In this document: in pieces, positions 44,808 to 53,693 of the stretch
How positions within the stretch are numbered: the first letter of the stretch is position 1
Layout: the number at the start of each line of letters is the position of its first letter
Origin: an uncultured Verrucomicrobiales bacterium
Lineage (GTDB): Bacteria > Verrucomicrobiota > Verrucomicrobiia > Verrucomicrobiales > DEV007
Assembly (NCBI GenBank): GCA_937891465.1
Contig: CALAHF010000080.1
Span: 1-64,000, forward strand
DNA length: 64,000 bases
Direction of reading: 5' to 3'
Notes under the pieces: model-generated
The model's input: the letters and a program-made list of their open reading frames with translations, nothing else
What the model was told of the DNA's origin: nothing
Databases searched by the model: none
Translations under genes and position numbers: made by a program

Positions 44808-45482
44808 ATGGCCGTGATCAAAGTTGCATGCCCCAAGTGTGGGCAAAAAGTTTCTGGAGACGACAGTTTTTTCGGCACTTCTGTCGAGTGTCCGATTTGC
44901 ACCTCGCAGATTGCCTTTCCAGCAAATCCGAATTTGCCGCGCCCTGAGCCGCCATTGCCACAGGTGGACGATGATGCTGCTGACCGGATGCCGGAACCGG
45001 TTCCTTCAGCTCCGCCTGAATATGCGTCATCTGATTATCCACCTCAGGGGCACGGAAATGTTGACGTGCCACAGCGGCCGCCGTCAAACGATCAGCCAAA
45101 CCCAGGGCAACCTCCGCAATTTGAGGAAGAGCCGGTACCCCTTTCGAATTCGCAACAACAACATCAAGCTAGTAGCGGTTCTTCAAATGATGATGGCGAT
45201 GTTCCGTCTCCCGCCCTCGGTGCAACCTCGTTGGTCCTGGGAATTTTGGGATTTATTACCTGTTTCGGAGCCATTTTGATGGGGCCGGCTGCGATTATTT
45301 GCGGCCACATCGCCCTTTCAAAAGCGAAGCACAGCCCGGTTCAGCCAGCTCCTGGAAGAATGCTGGCCCTGATCGGAACGATCTTGGGATACGTCAGTTT
45401 GGTTCTCCTCATCGTTACGCTGGTTCTCATGCCGGTAATCAAAGGGATGATAGAAGCAGCCGCTCAAAACGGAGCCGCGTAA
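44808..45482 (+). CDS. zinc-ribbon membrane protein (DUF4190-like)
   Basis: A 224-residue protein. The N terminus is a zinc ribbon (CPKCGQKV ... CPICTSQI), followed by a Pro/Gln-rich linker of about 100 residues and two hydrophobic segments (ALGATSLVLGILGFITCFGA, LIGTILGYVSLVLLIVTLV) with PAAIICGHIALSKAK between, as in DUF4190. The ATG at 44808 is chosen because MAVIKVACPKCG is the family start. The cytoplasmic ribbon and membrane pair suggest a scaffold or sensor, but function is unknown. Confidence 0.75.
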   Translation: MAVIKVACPKCGQKVSGDDSFFGTSVECPICTSQIAFPANPNLPRPEPPLPQVDDDAADRMPEPVPSAPPEYASSDYPPQGHGNVDVPQRPPSNDQPNPGQPPQFEEEPVPLSNSQQQHQASSGSSNDDGDVPSPALGATSLVLGILGFITCFGAILMGPAAIICGHIALSKAKHSPVQPAPGRMLALIGTILGYVSLVLLIVTLVLMPVIKGMIEAAAQNGAA

Positions 45483-45629
45483 AGGCGTCTCCGAAACAGT
45501 TCCGTTTCAGCTTCCCGCTTGCAATCCACTGCTGGCGCGTTGAAACTCGGCGCATCGGTGATAAATCACTGATTCCGGCGAGAATTTCTATAATTTTCGG
45601 AAAATTAGTATTGAAGATTTCTTAAATAA

Positions 45630-46943
<1,314 letters not shown>

Positions 46944-47036
46944 TTACGCGTCACTTTTTTCCGTGCGATTAGATGGACCTGCGGTTGCCGGTGAGGTTTT
47001 TGGATTCCAAATTTCAAATCACAACCGTAGACCATA

Positions 47037-47426
47037 ATGAATCGCCACACAGATTTTCAGGAAGAGCTTCCGAATTCTCACCTCTATTTTGACGGTGAAA
47101 ATGAGGAGACCACTATGAAGCCCAATATTTGGCAACGCCTTTCCCGCGTTACCGAAGTTATTATTTACGTCTTCTGCTTTCTTGCAGTGGCAAAAATGTT
47201 CTGGCCCGAAGTTGAGCGCCAGGAAGAGTTGAACGTCGAAATGGCGAAACTCGATATCGTTCTCGAAGAGCGCAGAGAACACGTTGGTCAACTCCGTCAG
47301 GAACACGAGTTGCTGAAAAACGACCGCGAATTTCTTGAAACCGTGAGTCGCGATCGGCTCAATCTCATGCGTGACGGCGAGTACGTCATCCGTATTGAGC
47401 GCGGTGAAGAAGCCATCGCGAATTGA
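47037..47426 (+). CDS. FtsB/DivIC-family septum-formation protein
   Basis: A 129-residue bitopic membrane protein. One transmembrane helix (VTEVIIYVFCFLAVAKMFW) is followed by a coiled coil (ERQEELNVEMAKLDIVLEERREHVGQLRQEHELLK) and a short tail with DREFLETVSRDRLNLMRDGEYVIRIE, as in DivIC/FtsB. It would join FtsL and FtsQ at the division site. An N-terminal cytoplasmic stretch of about 28 residues is longer than in E. coli FtsB. It follows enolase, the usual bacterial order. Confidence 0.85.
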   Translation: MNRHTDFQEELPNSHLYFDGENEETTMKPNIWQRLSRVTEVIIYVFCFLAVAKMFWPEVERQEELNVEMAKLDIVLEERREHVGQLRQEHELLKNDREFLETVSRDRLNLMRDGEYVIRIERGEEAIAN

Positions 47427-47489
47427 TTCCAGTTCGAATTAGAACCGCGCAAACCGGTTGACTTCCCCTGGAAATAGTCAAAGCTACAA

Positions 47490-48449
47490 ATGTTAGCCAT
47501 GACTAATCTTTTGCAAACTCTCCTTCTTTCTGTTGCCGCTTGCCTCTTATCAACCGGCTGTGGCGCGGATTCTCCCGAATCTGAAACCAGCGGCAAACCT
47601 CGCATCGTTGCGACCACAACCATGCTGGCCGATATGGCCCGGCAGATTGTCGGCGACAAAGCGGAAGTGATCGGTTTGATGGCACCGGGAGTCGATCCGC
47701 ACACTTACGAATTGCCAGCTCGTGCCATCGGTCAGCTCAACAGTGCCGATTTGGTGATCTACAACGGAATGCTGCTTGAAGGCAAAATGGAGGAGTTGAT
47801 CGAGAGTTTGAAGTCGAAAGGCATCGACACGTTTGCTGCTGCTTCCGTTGTCCCGCATGAAAATCTATTCACCGCTGAAGATCTTGGTGACGGGCACGGC
47901 GACCCTCACATTTGGGGAGATGCAGAGTTGTGGTCGGGAGTGGTTGATCCCTGCACGAGGCAAATTAGCGACCTGTTTCCCGAAGCGGAGCATCCCGAAA
48001 TAGGAACCCGGGCAACGGCCTATGTTGGCGAAGTGTTGGCACTGCACAAATGGATCAAAACACGGATCGCTGAAGTGCCTGAAGCGGAGCGCCTTCTTGT
48101 GACGAGCCATGACGCGTTCAATTATCTTGGACGCGCCTACAAAATTGAAGTAGTCGGAGTTCAGGGGATCTCAACCGCCACTGATGCCGGAATCGCTGAT
48201 ATCGTTGCGACGGTTGATTTAATCAAAGAGCGCAAAGCCAAAGCAATCTTTGTTGAAAGCAGTGTTTCGCCGGCAACGATTGAACGAATTGCCCAGGATG
48301 CAGGCGTGAAAATCGGGGGTGAGCTCTTTTCAGATTCCTGCGGCCCGTCCGGTGAAATGGAATTGATCAGTGGGCAGGAATACGATCTCGGGACGTATAT
48401 TGGGATGATGAAACATAACATCAACACCGTCGTCGAAGCTCTGAAGTAA
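47490..48449 (+). CDS. troA: metal ABC transporter substrate-binding lipoprotein (TroA-like)
   Basis: A 319-residue cluster 9 binding lipoprotein. The lipobox LSTGC ends at Cys24. Metal ligands by alignment are His71 in DPHTYE, His140 in DPHIW, His207 in TSHDAFNYLGRAY and Asp282 in FSDSCGPSGE. The third ligand His and the AFNYLGRAY context match TroA more than PsaA, whose third ligand is Glu. TroA-type proteins bind zinc or manganese. An alternative start is the ATG at 47499. It is followed by ATPase and two permease genes. Confidence 0.87.
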   Translation: MLAMTNLLQTLLLSVAACLLSTGCGADSPESETSGKPRIVATTTMLADMARQIVGDKAEVIGLMAPGVDPHTYELPARAIGQLNSADLVIYNGMLLEGKMEELIESLKSKGIDTFAAASVVPHENLFTAEDLGDGHGDPHIWGDAELWSGVVDPCTRQISDLFPEAEHPEIGTRATAYVGEVLALHKWIKTRIAEVPEAERLLVTSHDAFNYLGRAYKIEVVGVQGISTATDAGIADIVATVDLIKERKAKAIFVESSVSPATIERIAQDAGVKIGGELFSDSCGPSGEMELISGQEYDLGTYIGMMKHNINTVVEALK

Positions 48450-48456
48450 ATCAGTC

Positions 48457-49254
48457 ATGGCCGAATCTGAATCTGAAAGTCCCGCGCTCGAGGTCCACGA
48501 CCTCACCGTCGCGTATCATAAAAAACCCGTGCTTTGGGGAGTTGATTTCGAAATTCCTGCGGGAAATCTCGTGGGAATTGTCGGTCCAAATGGCGCGGGT
48601 AAATCAACGTTGATCAAAGCGGCGATGGGATTGCTGCCGCTTTCCAGTGGTTGGGTGGAAATGTTCGGGGAGCCATTGGAAGAAAATCGCCATCGTGTTG
48701 GCTACGTTCCTCAGCGCGAAGATATCGATTGGGATTTTCCGGTCAGCGTGATGGATGTCGTGCTGATGGGGCGATACGGAAAGCTCGGGCTTTTCAAATG
48801 GCCGAAAAAAGAAGATCGCCGAGTCGCCGAAGAATCTCTCGCCAAAGTCAAAATGCTGCCATTCGCGAACCGGCAAATCTCGAACCTTTCCGGGGGACAG
48901 CAGCAACGGGTTTTTCTGGCACGCGCACTCGCACAGGAGAGTGACATGTATTTCATGGATGAACCGTTTGCCGGAGTCGACGCAGCGACTGAAAGCGCCA
49001 TCATCGATTTACTCCGCGATCTGAAATCCAAAGGAAAAACCGTTTTTGTCGTTCACCACGATTTATCGACCGTGAAAGAATATTTCGACTGGCTGATCTT
49101 GCTGAATACTCGACTTGTCGCTCACGGCCCAACTGAAGAAGTCTTCAATCCCGATATGCTCGGAAAAACTTACGGAGGTCAGCTTACTGTGATGACTGAG
49201 GTGGCGGAAGCTCTCGCTCGCGACGACGGCCTTGATGCAACCCGCCGGCACTGA
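48457..49254 (+). CDS. troB: metal ABC transporter ATPase (TroB-like)
   Basis: A 265-residue ABC ATPase. Walker A GPNGAGKS, Q-loop VPQREDIDWDFP, signature NLSGGQQQR, Walker B YFMDEPFAGVD and switch HHDLSTV are all present. The 'QREDIDWDFPVSVMDVVLMGRYG' region is typical of Mn/Zn importers (MntB, TroB); positions only are given here as motif segments. It starts 7 bases after troA. A repeat separates it from the permease genes. Confidence 0.9.
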   Translation: MAESESESPALEVHDLTVAYHKKPVLWGVDFEIPAGNLVGIVGPNGAGKSTLIKAAMGLLPLSSGWVEMFGEPLEENRHRVGYVPQREDIDWDFPVSVMDVVLMGRYGKLGLFKWPKKEDRRVAEESLAKVKMLPFANRQISNLSGGQQQRVFLARALAQESDMYFMDEPFAGVDAATESAIIDLLRDLKSKGKTVFVVHHDLSTVKEYFDWLILLNTRLVAHGPTEEVFNPDMLGKTYGGQLTVMTEVAEALARDDGLDATRRH

Positions 49255-49258
49255 TGTC

Positions 49259-49341
49259 ACGATCGAACCCTATTGAATCGATGAACGTACCCTATTCGAT
49301 CGAAACACCAAAACGAACCAATAGGGTTGGTTCGTTGAACC
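49259..49341. repeat. dispersed ACCCTATTGG/TTCG element, copy 8
   Basis: GAACCCTATTGAATCGATG, AACGTACCCTATTCGATCG and ACCAATAGGGTTGGTTCG fill the gap between troB and troC, inside what should be one operon. Confidence 0.8.
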
Positions 49342-49357
49342 GAGTCTACCAAATCAC

Positions 49358-50833
49358 GTGAGGGCTAAATCTTCAAATTTCACTAAAAATGTGGTCGTGA
49401 ATTGGTGGAGCTCCGAAAGGCGTATACCGGTTTCTAATTGCTATTGGATCGTGGCGATCGTTTTTTTGCTGGCGGCTCCGTCGGCATTTGCGGCGCGAAT
49501 TGGTGATCTTTCGGAGACGACGGTTCTTGAGCAGGCGGCGCGATTTTTTACGTTTCAGGATCCGGCCGTTCGGATGGCGCTGATTGGTTGTATTTTACTG
49601 GGGATTTGTTGCGGGTTATTGGGAACGTTCATCGTGGTGCGACAGTTTGCATTGGTGGGTGACACGTTGGCGCATGCGGTGTTGCCGGGGATTGCACTGG
49701 GCTATTTGTGGAGTCTGGAAAAAGCACCGTTGCCGCTTTTTATCGGAGCGGTGGCTGCAGGAATCATCGGAGCGGTGGTGGTCAGTCTGATTCGGCAGAC
49801 CACGAAAACGAAGCGAGACTCGGCCTTGGGAATTGTGCTTGGAGGATTTTACGGGGTCGGGATTTTGCTAATCTCGATAATTCAAGAGCGGTATCCTCGT
49901 GACGTCGCGGGCCTGAAATCGTTTCTTTTTGGTTCGGCGGCGGCTTTGAATGAATCGGATGTGTGGATGATCGGAATCATCACGGTGGTATCGGTTGTGA
50001 TTTTGGTTCTGTTTTACGGGCAGTTTAAAGTGGTCAGTTTTGATGGGGTTTATGCGCGTTCAATTGGGATTTCGGCGCAGTTTTTTCACTACCTGCTGAT
50101 GTTGTTGCTGGCGTGGGCAGTGGTTGCGGCGCTTCAGGCGGTTGGTGTGGTGCTGGTTTCAGCGATGCTGATTATTCCGGCAGCGACGGCGTATTTACTG
50201 ACGGATCGGTTGCATTGGATGTTGCTGCTTTCGACTTGTTTCGGAATTTTGGTGGCTGCGGTCGGAGCATTCCTATCTTTTCTCGGGCCGAATTTGCCGA
50301 CGGGGCCGTTCATTGTTTTGACCGCATCTGCAGTTTTCTTGTTGGTGTTTGCTTTCGCGCCAAGGCACGGATTGGTCTCGCGCTGGTGGCGCCGTCTCAA
50401 ACAAACACGGCAGATCACTCGCGAGAATTCGTTGAAGGCAATTTACCACCTTCAGGAAGCGGGAGGGTTTGCCGAAGAATGGATCACGATCGAAAAACTG
50501 TCGGAGCAACGACATCGTTCGGCGGAGGAAACTCAGCAAGAGGTGACTTCTTTGGTGAAGCACGGTTTGGTTTTGCGAGATGGGAATCGACTTCAATTTT
50601 CACCAACCGGGAAAAGTCGGGCAGCGGAGATCGTGCGGAATCACCGCTTGTGGGAGCTTTATCTGACGGATCGAGCGAATATTGCGCCGGACCATGTGCA
50701 TGACGATGCTGAGAAAATTGAACACATTCTGGGTGAAGAAACGATTCGCCGCATGGAAGAGAGTCTGAATTTGCCGGCGGTTGATCCGCATGGTAGCCAG
50801 ATTCCACAAGTGAAAAAGGAGGTGACGTCATGA
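49358..50833 (+). CDS. troC: metal ABC transporter permease fused to a DtxR-like domain
   Basis: A 491-residue protein. About residues 25-345 form an ABC-3 type permease (LLGTFIVVRQFALVGDTLAHAVLPGIALGY, then eight or so helices). Residues ~350-491 form an iron-dependent-repressor-like domain: a winged helix (ITIEKLSEQRHRSAEETQQEVTSLVKHGLV) and a metal-binding region, NHRLWELYL and DHVHDDAEKIEHIL, in which DtxR-type His and Glu-His ligands are retained. In other bacteria this repressor is a separate protein. Fusion suggests metal sensing coupled to the transporter, perhaps on the cytoplasmic face; DNA binding is not proved. The start is GTG. Confidence 0.83.
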   Translation: MRAKSSNFTKNVVVNWWSSERRIPVSNCYWIVAIVFLLAAPSAFAARIGDLSETTVLEQAARFFTFQDPAVRMALIGCILLGICCGLLGTFIVVRQFALVGDTLAHAVLPGIALGYLWSLEKAPLPLFIGAVAAGIIGAVVVSLIRQTTKTKRDSALGIVLGGFYGVGILLISIIQERYPRDVAGLKSFLFGSAAALNESDVWMIGIITVVSVVILVLFYGQFKVVSFDGVYARSIGISAQFFHYLLMLLLAWAVVAALQAVGVVLVSAMLIIPAATAYLLTDRLHWMLLLSTCFGILVAAVGAFLSFLGPNLPTGPFIVLTASAVFLLVFAFAPRHGLVSRWWRRLKQTRQITRENSLKAIYHLQEAGGFAEEWITIEKLSEQRHRSAEETQQEVTSLVKHGLVLRDGNRLQFSPTGKSRAAEIVRNHRLWELYLTDRANIAPDHVHDDAEKIEHILGEETIRRMEESLNLPAVDPHGSQIPQVKKEVTS

Positions 50834-51783
50834 TTCCGGAATTTGATTGGGGCGTGTTTCTTTCGGAACCGTGGAACAGCTATCAAATCGAAACCACGAT
50901 GAAAATCGTCGGAATGGGATTTCTCGTTTCGGCTGCGTGCGGCTGGATCGGTGTGTTTTTGATCGTTCGGCGGATGGCGTTGATTGGCGATGCGATTTCG
51001 CACAGCGTGTTACCGGGAATCGTTCTCGCGGCGATGCTTTTTCACACACTTTCGGGGCCATGGATCATCATCGGTGCAGGCCTTGCCGGATTTTTGACAA
51101 CGGTTTTTATCGAGTGGATTCAAAAGCATTCGCGGATCAAATCGGATGCTGCGATCGGCATTGTGTTCACATCGCTCTTTGCCTTGGGTATCGTGATGGT
51201 TTCGCAGATGAAAGGCAGCGTTCACCTCGATGCAGATTGCGTCCTTTTCGGAAACCTCGCGGAGGTAGCGACGCGAAACGGCGATTTTATTCTGCCACCA
51301 AATATGATACAGGCGGCCATCGTGTTGGGGCTGACGATTTTGTTGAGCCTGATGTTTTATAAAGAGCTGCTTGTTTCGTCGTTCGATCCGATTTTAGCAC
51401 GCTCGATCGGGATTCGCGCGGGATTGGTTCACTACGGGAAAATGGCGTGGCTTTCGGTGATTGTGGTGACGGCTTTTGAAGCAGTCGGAAGCGTCATTGT
51501 GATTGCGATGCTGATCATCCCCGGAGCAACTGCGCTTTTGCTGTCGGATAAATTGAGGGTCGCGCTGGTGCTGAGCCTCGTCCACGCGCTGCTGAGTTCG
51601 GTGATCGGTTATCACCTCGCGCTGTGGCTGAATAGCAACATTCCCGCCGCCATGGTGGTCGCGGGGTTGCTACTCTTCGGACTAGCTTGGGTTTTCAGCC
51701 CGAGTCAGGGGATAATTCCTGTTTGGATGGCCCGGCGCGACTTCAGCGAACGAATTGCTCTGAGTCGCAGTGGCCGGAAGTGA
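50830..51783 (+). CDS. troD: metal ABC transporter permease (TroD-like)
   Basis: A 317-residue ABC-3 family permease without an extra domain. GWIGVFLIVRRMALIGDAISHSVLPGIVLAAML is the conserved N-terminal block, and IAMLIIPGATALLLSDKL the C-terminal one; seven to nine hydrophobic helices. It pairs with the preceding permease to form the importer channel. Its ATG overlaps the upstream stop (ATGA), so the two are translationally coupled. It is convergent with mscL, 6 bases away. Confidence 0.88.
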   Translation: MIPEFDWGVFLSEPWNSYQIETTMKIVGMGFLVSAACGWIGVFLIVRRMALIGDAISHSVLPGIVLAAMLFHTLSGPWIIIGAGLAGFLTTVFIEWIQKHSRIKSDAAIGIVFTSLFALGIVMVSQMKGSVHLDADCVLFGNLAEVATRNGDFILPPNMIQAAIVLGLTILLSLMFYKELLVSSFDPILARSIGIRAGLVHYGKMAWLSVIVVTAFEAVGSVIVIAMLIIPGATALLLSDKLRVALVLSLVHALLSSVIGYHLALWLNSNIPAAMVVAGLLLFGLAWVFSPSQGIIPVWMARRDFSERIALSRSGRK

Positions 51784-51789
51784 GTTGAA

Positions 51790-52233
51790 TCAGCTCTTTT
51801 GATCTTTCAGGAGATCGCGAATTTCTGTGAGCAACGCCACGTCATCAGAAACTTTTGGCTCTTCCGCTGGTTTCTCTTCTTCTTTGTCGAAGGCCGCGAT
51901 GAATTTTTTGATGATGATAAACAGCACAAAAGCGACGATGATAAAACTCACCGCAGCCGTGAGGAAATTTCCGTAGGGCATCACAGTTGCACCTGCTTTA
52001 GTGGCTTCTTCGATTGTGTCGTAAATCGTCTCATCCGCTGCACCTTTGGGGAGTCTCATAGTCCAGAATTTGTCGTTGAAATTGACTCCTCCGGTTATCA
52101 AACCGATGACGGGCATGACCACATCACCAACGAGAGATTTTACAACGGTGCCGAAAGCGCCGCCGATGATGATACCCACGGCCATATCCATGAGGTTGCC
52201 TTTGAATGCAAATTTTTTGAACTCTGCTAACAT
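51790..52233 (-). CDS. mscL: large-conductance mechanosensitive channel
   Basis: A 147-residue MscL channel. The N-terminal amphipathic helix and first membrane segment are FKGNLMDMAVGIIIGGAFGTVVKSLVGDVVMPVIGL, the classic MscL signature, followed by TM2 (FLTAAVSFIIVAFVLFIIIKKF) and a charged tail ending LLTEIRDLLKDQ. The channel releases solutes on osmotic downshock in the inner membrane. Length is normal. Confidence 0.95.
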   Translation of the reverse strand: MLAEFKKFAFKGNLMDMAVGIIIGGAFGTVVKSLVGDVVMPVIGLITGGVNFNDKFWTMRLPKGAADETIYDTIEEATKAGATVMPYGNFLTAAVSFIIVAFVLFIIIKKFIAAFDKEEEKPAEEPKVSDDVALLTEIRDLLKDQKS

Positions 52234-52291
52234 AATTTGAGGGAGATTAATTTGCGAGAAGCGGCTTATCCTAACTTAATTCGAAGGAAAC

Positions 52292-52582
52292 TCAAAAAGC
52301 CTTCTCGAGTGATGTACTGAGCTGATAACCTTGCAGTTGCTGGACATACATCTCAGCCTGCTCGCGATTTCCTGACCACACAATGGATCTTCCCAATTGA
52401 TGAACTTCGAGCATGAGTTCCTGGGATTTTTCTTTGTCGTAGCCAAACACTCGCTGAAATACGAGGCAGACAAATCCCATTAAATTTACCGGATCATCAA
52501 AAACCAACACGTTCCATGGAACATCCAGATCGGGATCCGTATCTTCCTTGGTGATGGTTATTTCTTCGGTCTCGGTCGGCAT
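52292..52582 (-). CDS. clpS: ClpS adaptor
   Basis: A 96-residue adaptor that brings N-end-rule substrates to ClpAP. WNVLVFDDPVNLMGFVCLVFQRVFGYDKEKSQELMLEVHQLGRSIVWSGNREQAEMYVQQL contains the conserved Asn-x-Met region and hydrophobic pocket; given in segments, VFDDPVN and VHQLGRSIVWSG are the key parts. An acidic N-terminal tail (TETEEITITKEDTD) is normal. No clpA gene is nearby. It lies in the minus-strand run of genes from queA. Confidence 0.92.
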   Translation of the reverse strand: MPTETEEITITKEDTDPDLDVPWNVLVFDDPVNLMGFVCLVFQRVFGYDKEKSQELMLEVHQLGRSIVWSGNREQAEMYVQQLQGYQLSTSLEKAF

Positions 52583-52619
52583 TTGGTTTAGACGATTTTA
52601 GAGCAATGCGCTCCACTTT

Positions 52620-53207
52620 TCAAATGGAGTGAAGCCCGAAAGTTTGGGAGGCCTGAATCATCGGCTTGAGGCAGGCAACCGCTTCTTCAAACGAAGCGTT
52701 GCCAACCGGTTTGATGGCAGACCATTCGACGTATGCGTAGGAAATCAGGGCGGAGAAAATGGGGACGTTGAAAAGGGCACTTTGAATGGCAAACAAGGTC
52801 GGGAGATGCCCGGGAGATTCTCCATTTTCCAGTTTCTCCTCAAATCGAATCCATTGCGGCATGTGTTTTACTTCGGATTTGCTGCCATGAAACGCGCGGG
52901 CGGCAACAGTGCTATGCTTGCAGGTTTCGTCTGAAAACAAGGCGCTCAATTCGCGATCCACTTCAGCGATGGTGCGATGTTTCATGCCAGAAGTTGCTGC
53001 ATAAATCGCCCGAAATTTTGGAAGAATAATCGGCTGAAAAATCACTTCGGCCCATTCTTTCCAGGCGCGAAGATTTTGAGGGCCGGAAAATGTTCCGCGC
53101 GAAATTTCTCCGGGATCGACGCCGAGAAGGGAAATTTGAAATCCCCGAATGATCTCACTGCCATCATCGGCGGATGCCGCGTAAATGCTGCCACTACCGT
53201 TTTTCAC
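52620..53207 (-). CDS. conserved-looking protein of unknown function
   Basis: A 195-residue protein that I cannot place in a family. It begins with GTG at 53207, 9 bases after the ybeY stop, and ends 37 bases before clpS, so it probably belongs to the same transcript. It has no signal peptide. Parts include SGSIYAASADDGSEIIRGFQ, AWKEWAEVIFQPIILPKFRAIYAATSG and NASFEEAVACLKPMIQASQ, and it is mostly helical by appearance. Cytoplasmic. No catalytic motif seen. Confidence 0.68.
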   Translation of the reverse strand: MKNGSGSIYAASADDGSEIIRGFQISLLGVDPGEISRGTFSGPQNLRAWKEWAEVIFQPIILPKFRAIYAATSGMKHRTIAEVDRELSALFSDETCKHSTVAARAFHGSKSEVKHMPQWIRFEEKLENGESPGHLPTLFAIQSALFNVPIFSALISYAYVEWSAIKPVGNASFEEAVACLKPMIQASQTFGLHSI

Positions 53208-53216
53208 CGAAAAAAA

Positions 53217-53693
53217 TCAGATTGCGAAGCGCTCGCTTGCTGGAAGGATCGTTTCCAGGATTTCGTCCTGAATTCGGTGCATTTCAGCGTGTTCGGTCGT
53301 TTCTGCATCGTGATGGCCATTCAAATGAAGAAAGCCGTGAATGATGTAGAGCAGGGTTTCCCGCCCGGCGGAATGCCCAAATTCAGTAGAAACGGTTGTG
53401 GCTGTATCGGTGCTAACCAGGATTTCGCCGTGATGAAATGTGATGACATCGGTCGGCGTTGGATCATCCATGAATTCGCCGTGAATACGGGCAATGGTTT
53501 CGTCAGAAACCAGAACAATGTCCACTTCTTCCAACGCCTGGAGTGGGGTCTCATGGGGTCCGGGATGAAACAGACTGGCCTCGAGAGCTTTCTGAGCCAG
53601 CTCGCGAAGTCTGCCGCCAAAAATTTCGGATCGATCAATTCCGTCGTCGTCCTCGCTCAGGTTTAATTGAATTTTCTTTGAATCGTCGCTCAT
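53217..53693 (-). CDS. ybeY: endoribonuclease YbeY
   Basis: A 158-residue metal-dependent endoribonuclease for rRNA maturation. The zinc motif HGFLHLNGHHD (His119, His123, His127 or 128) is characteristic. TDVITFHHGEILVSTD precedes it. Its start overlaps the 7TM-HD gene stop by 4 bases (ATGA). In many bacteria this gene follows the same HD-family gene; PhoH is the other usual neighbour but is distant here. Confidence 0.94.
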   Translation of the reverse strand: MSDDSKKIQLNLSEDDDGIDRSEIFGGRLRELAQKALEASLFHPGPHETPLQALEEVDIVLVSDETIARIHGEFMDDPTPTDVITFHHGEILVSTDTATTVSTEFGHSAGRETLLYIIHGFLHLNGHHDAETTEHAEMHRIQDEILETILPASERFAI

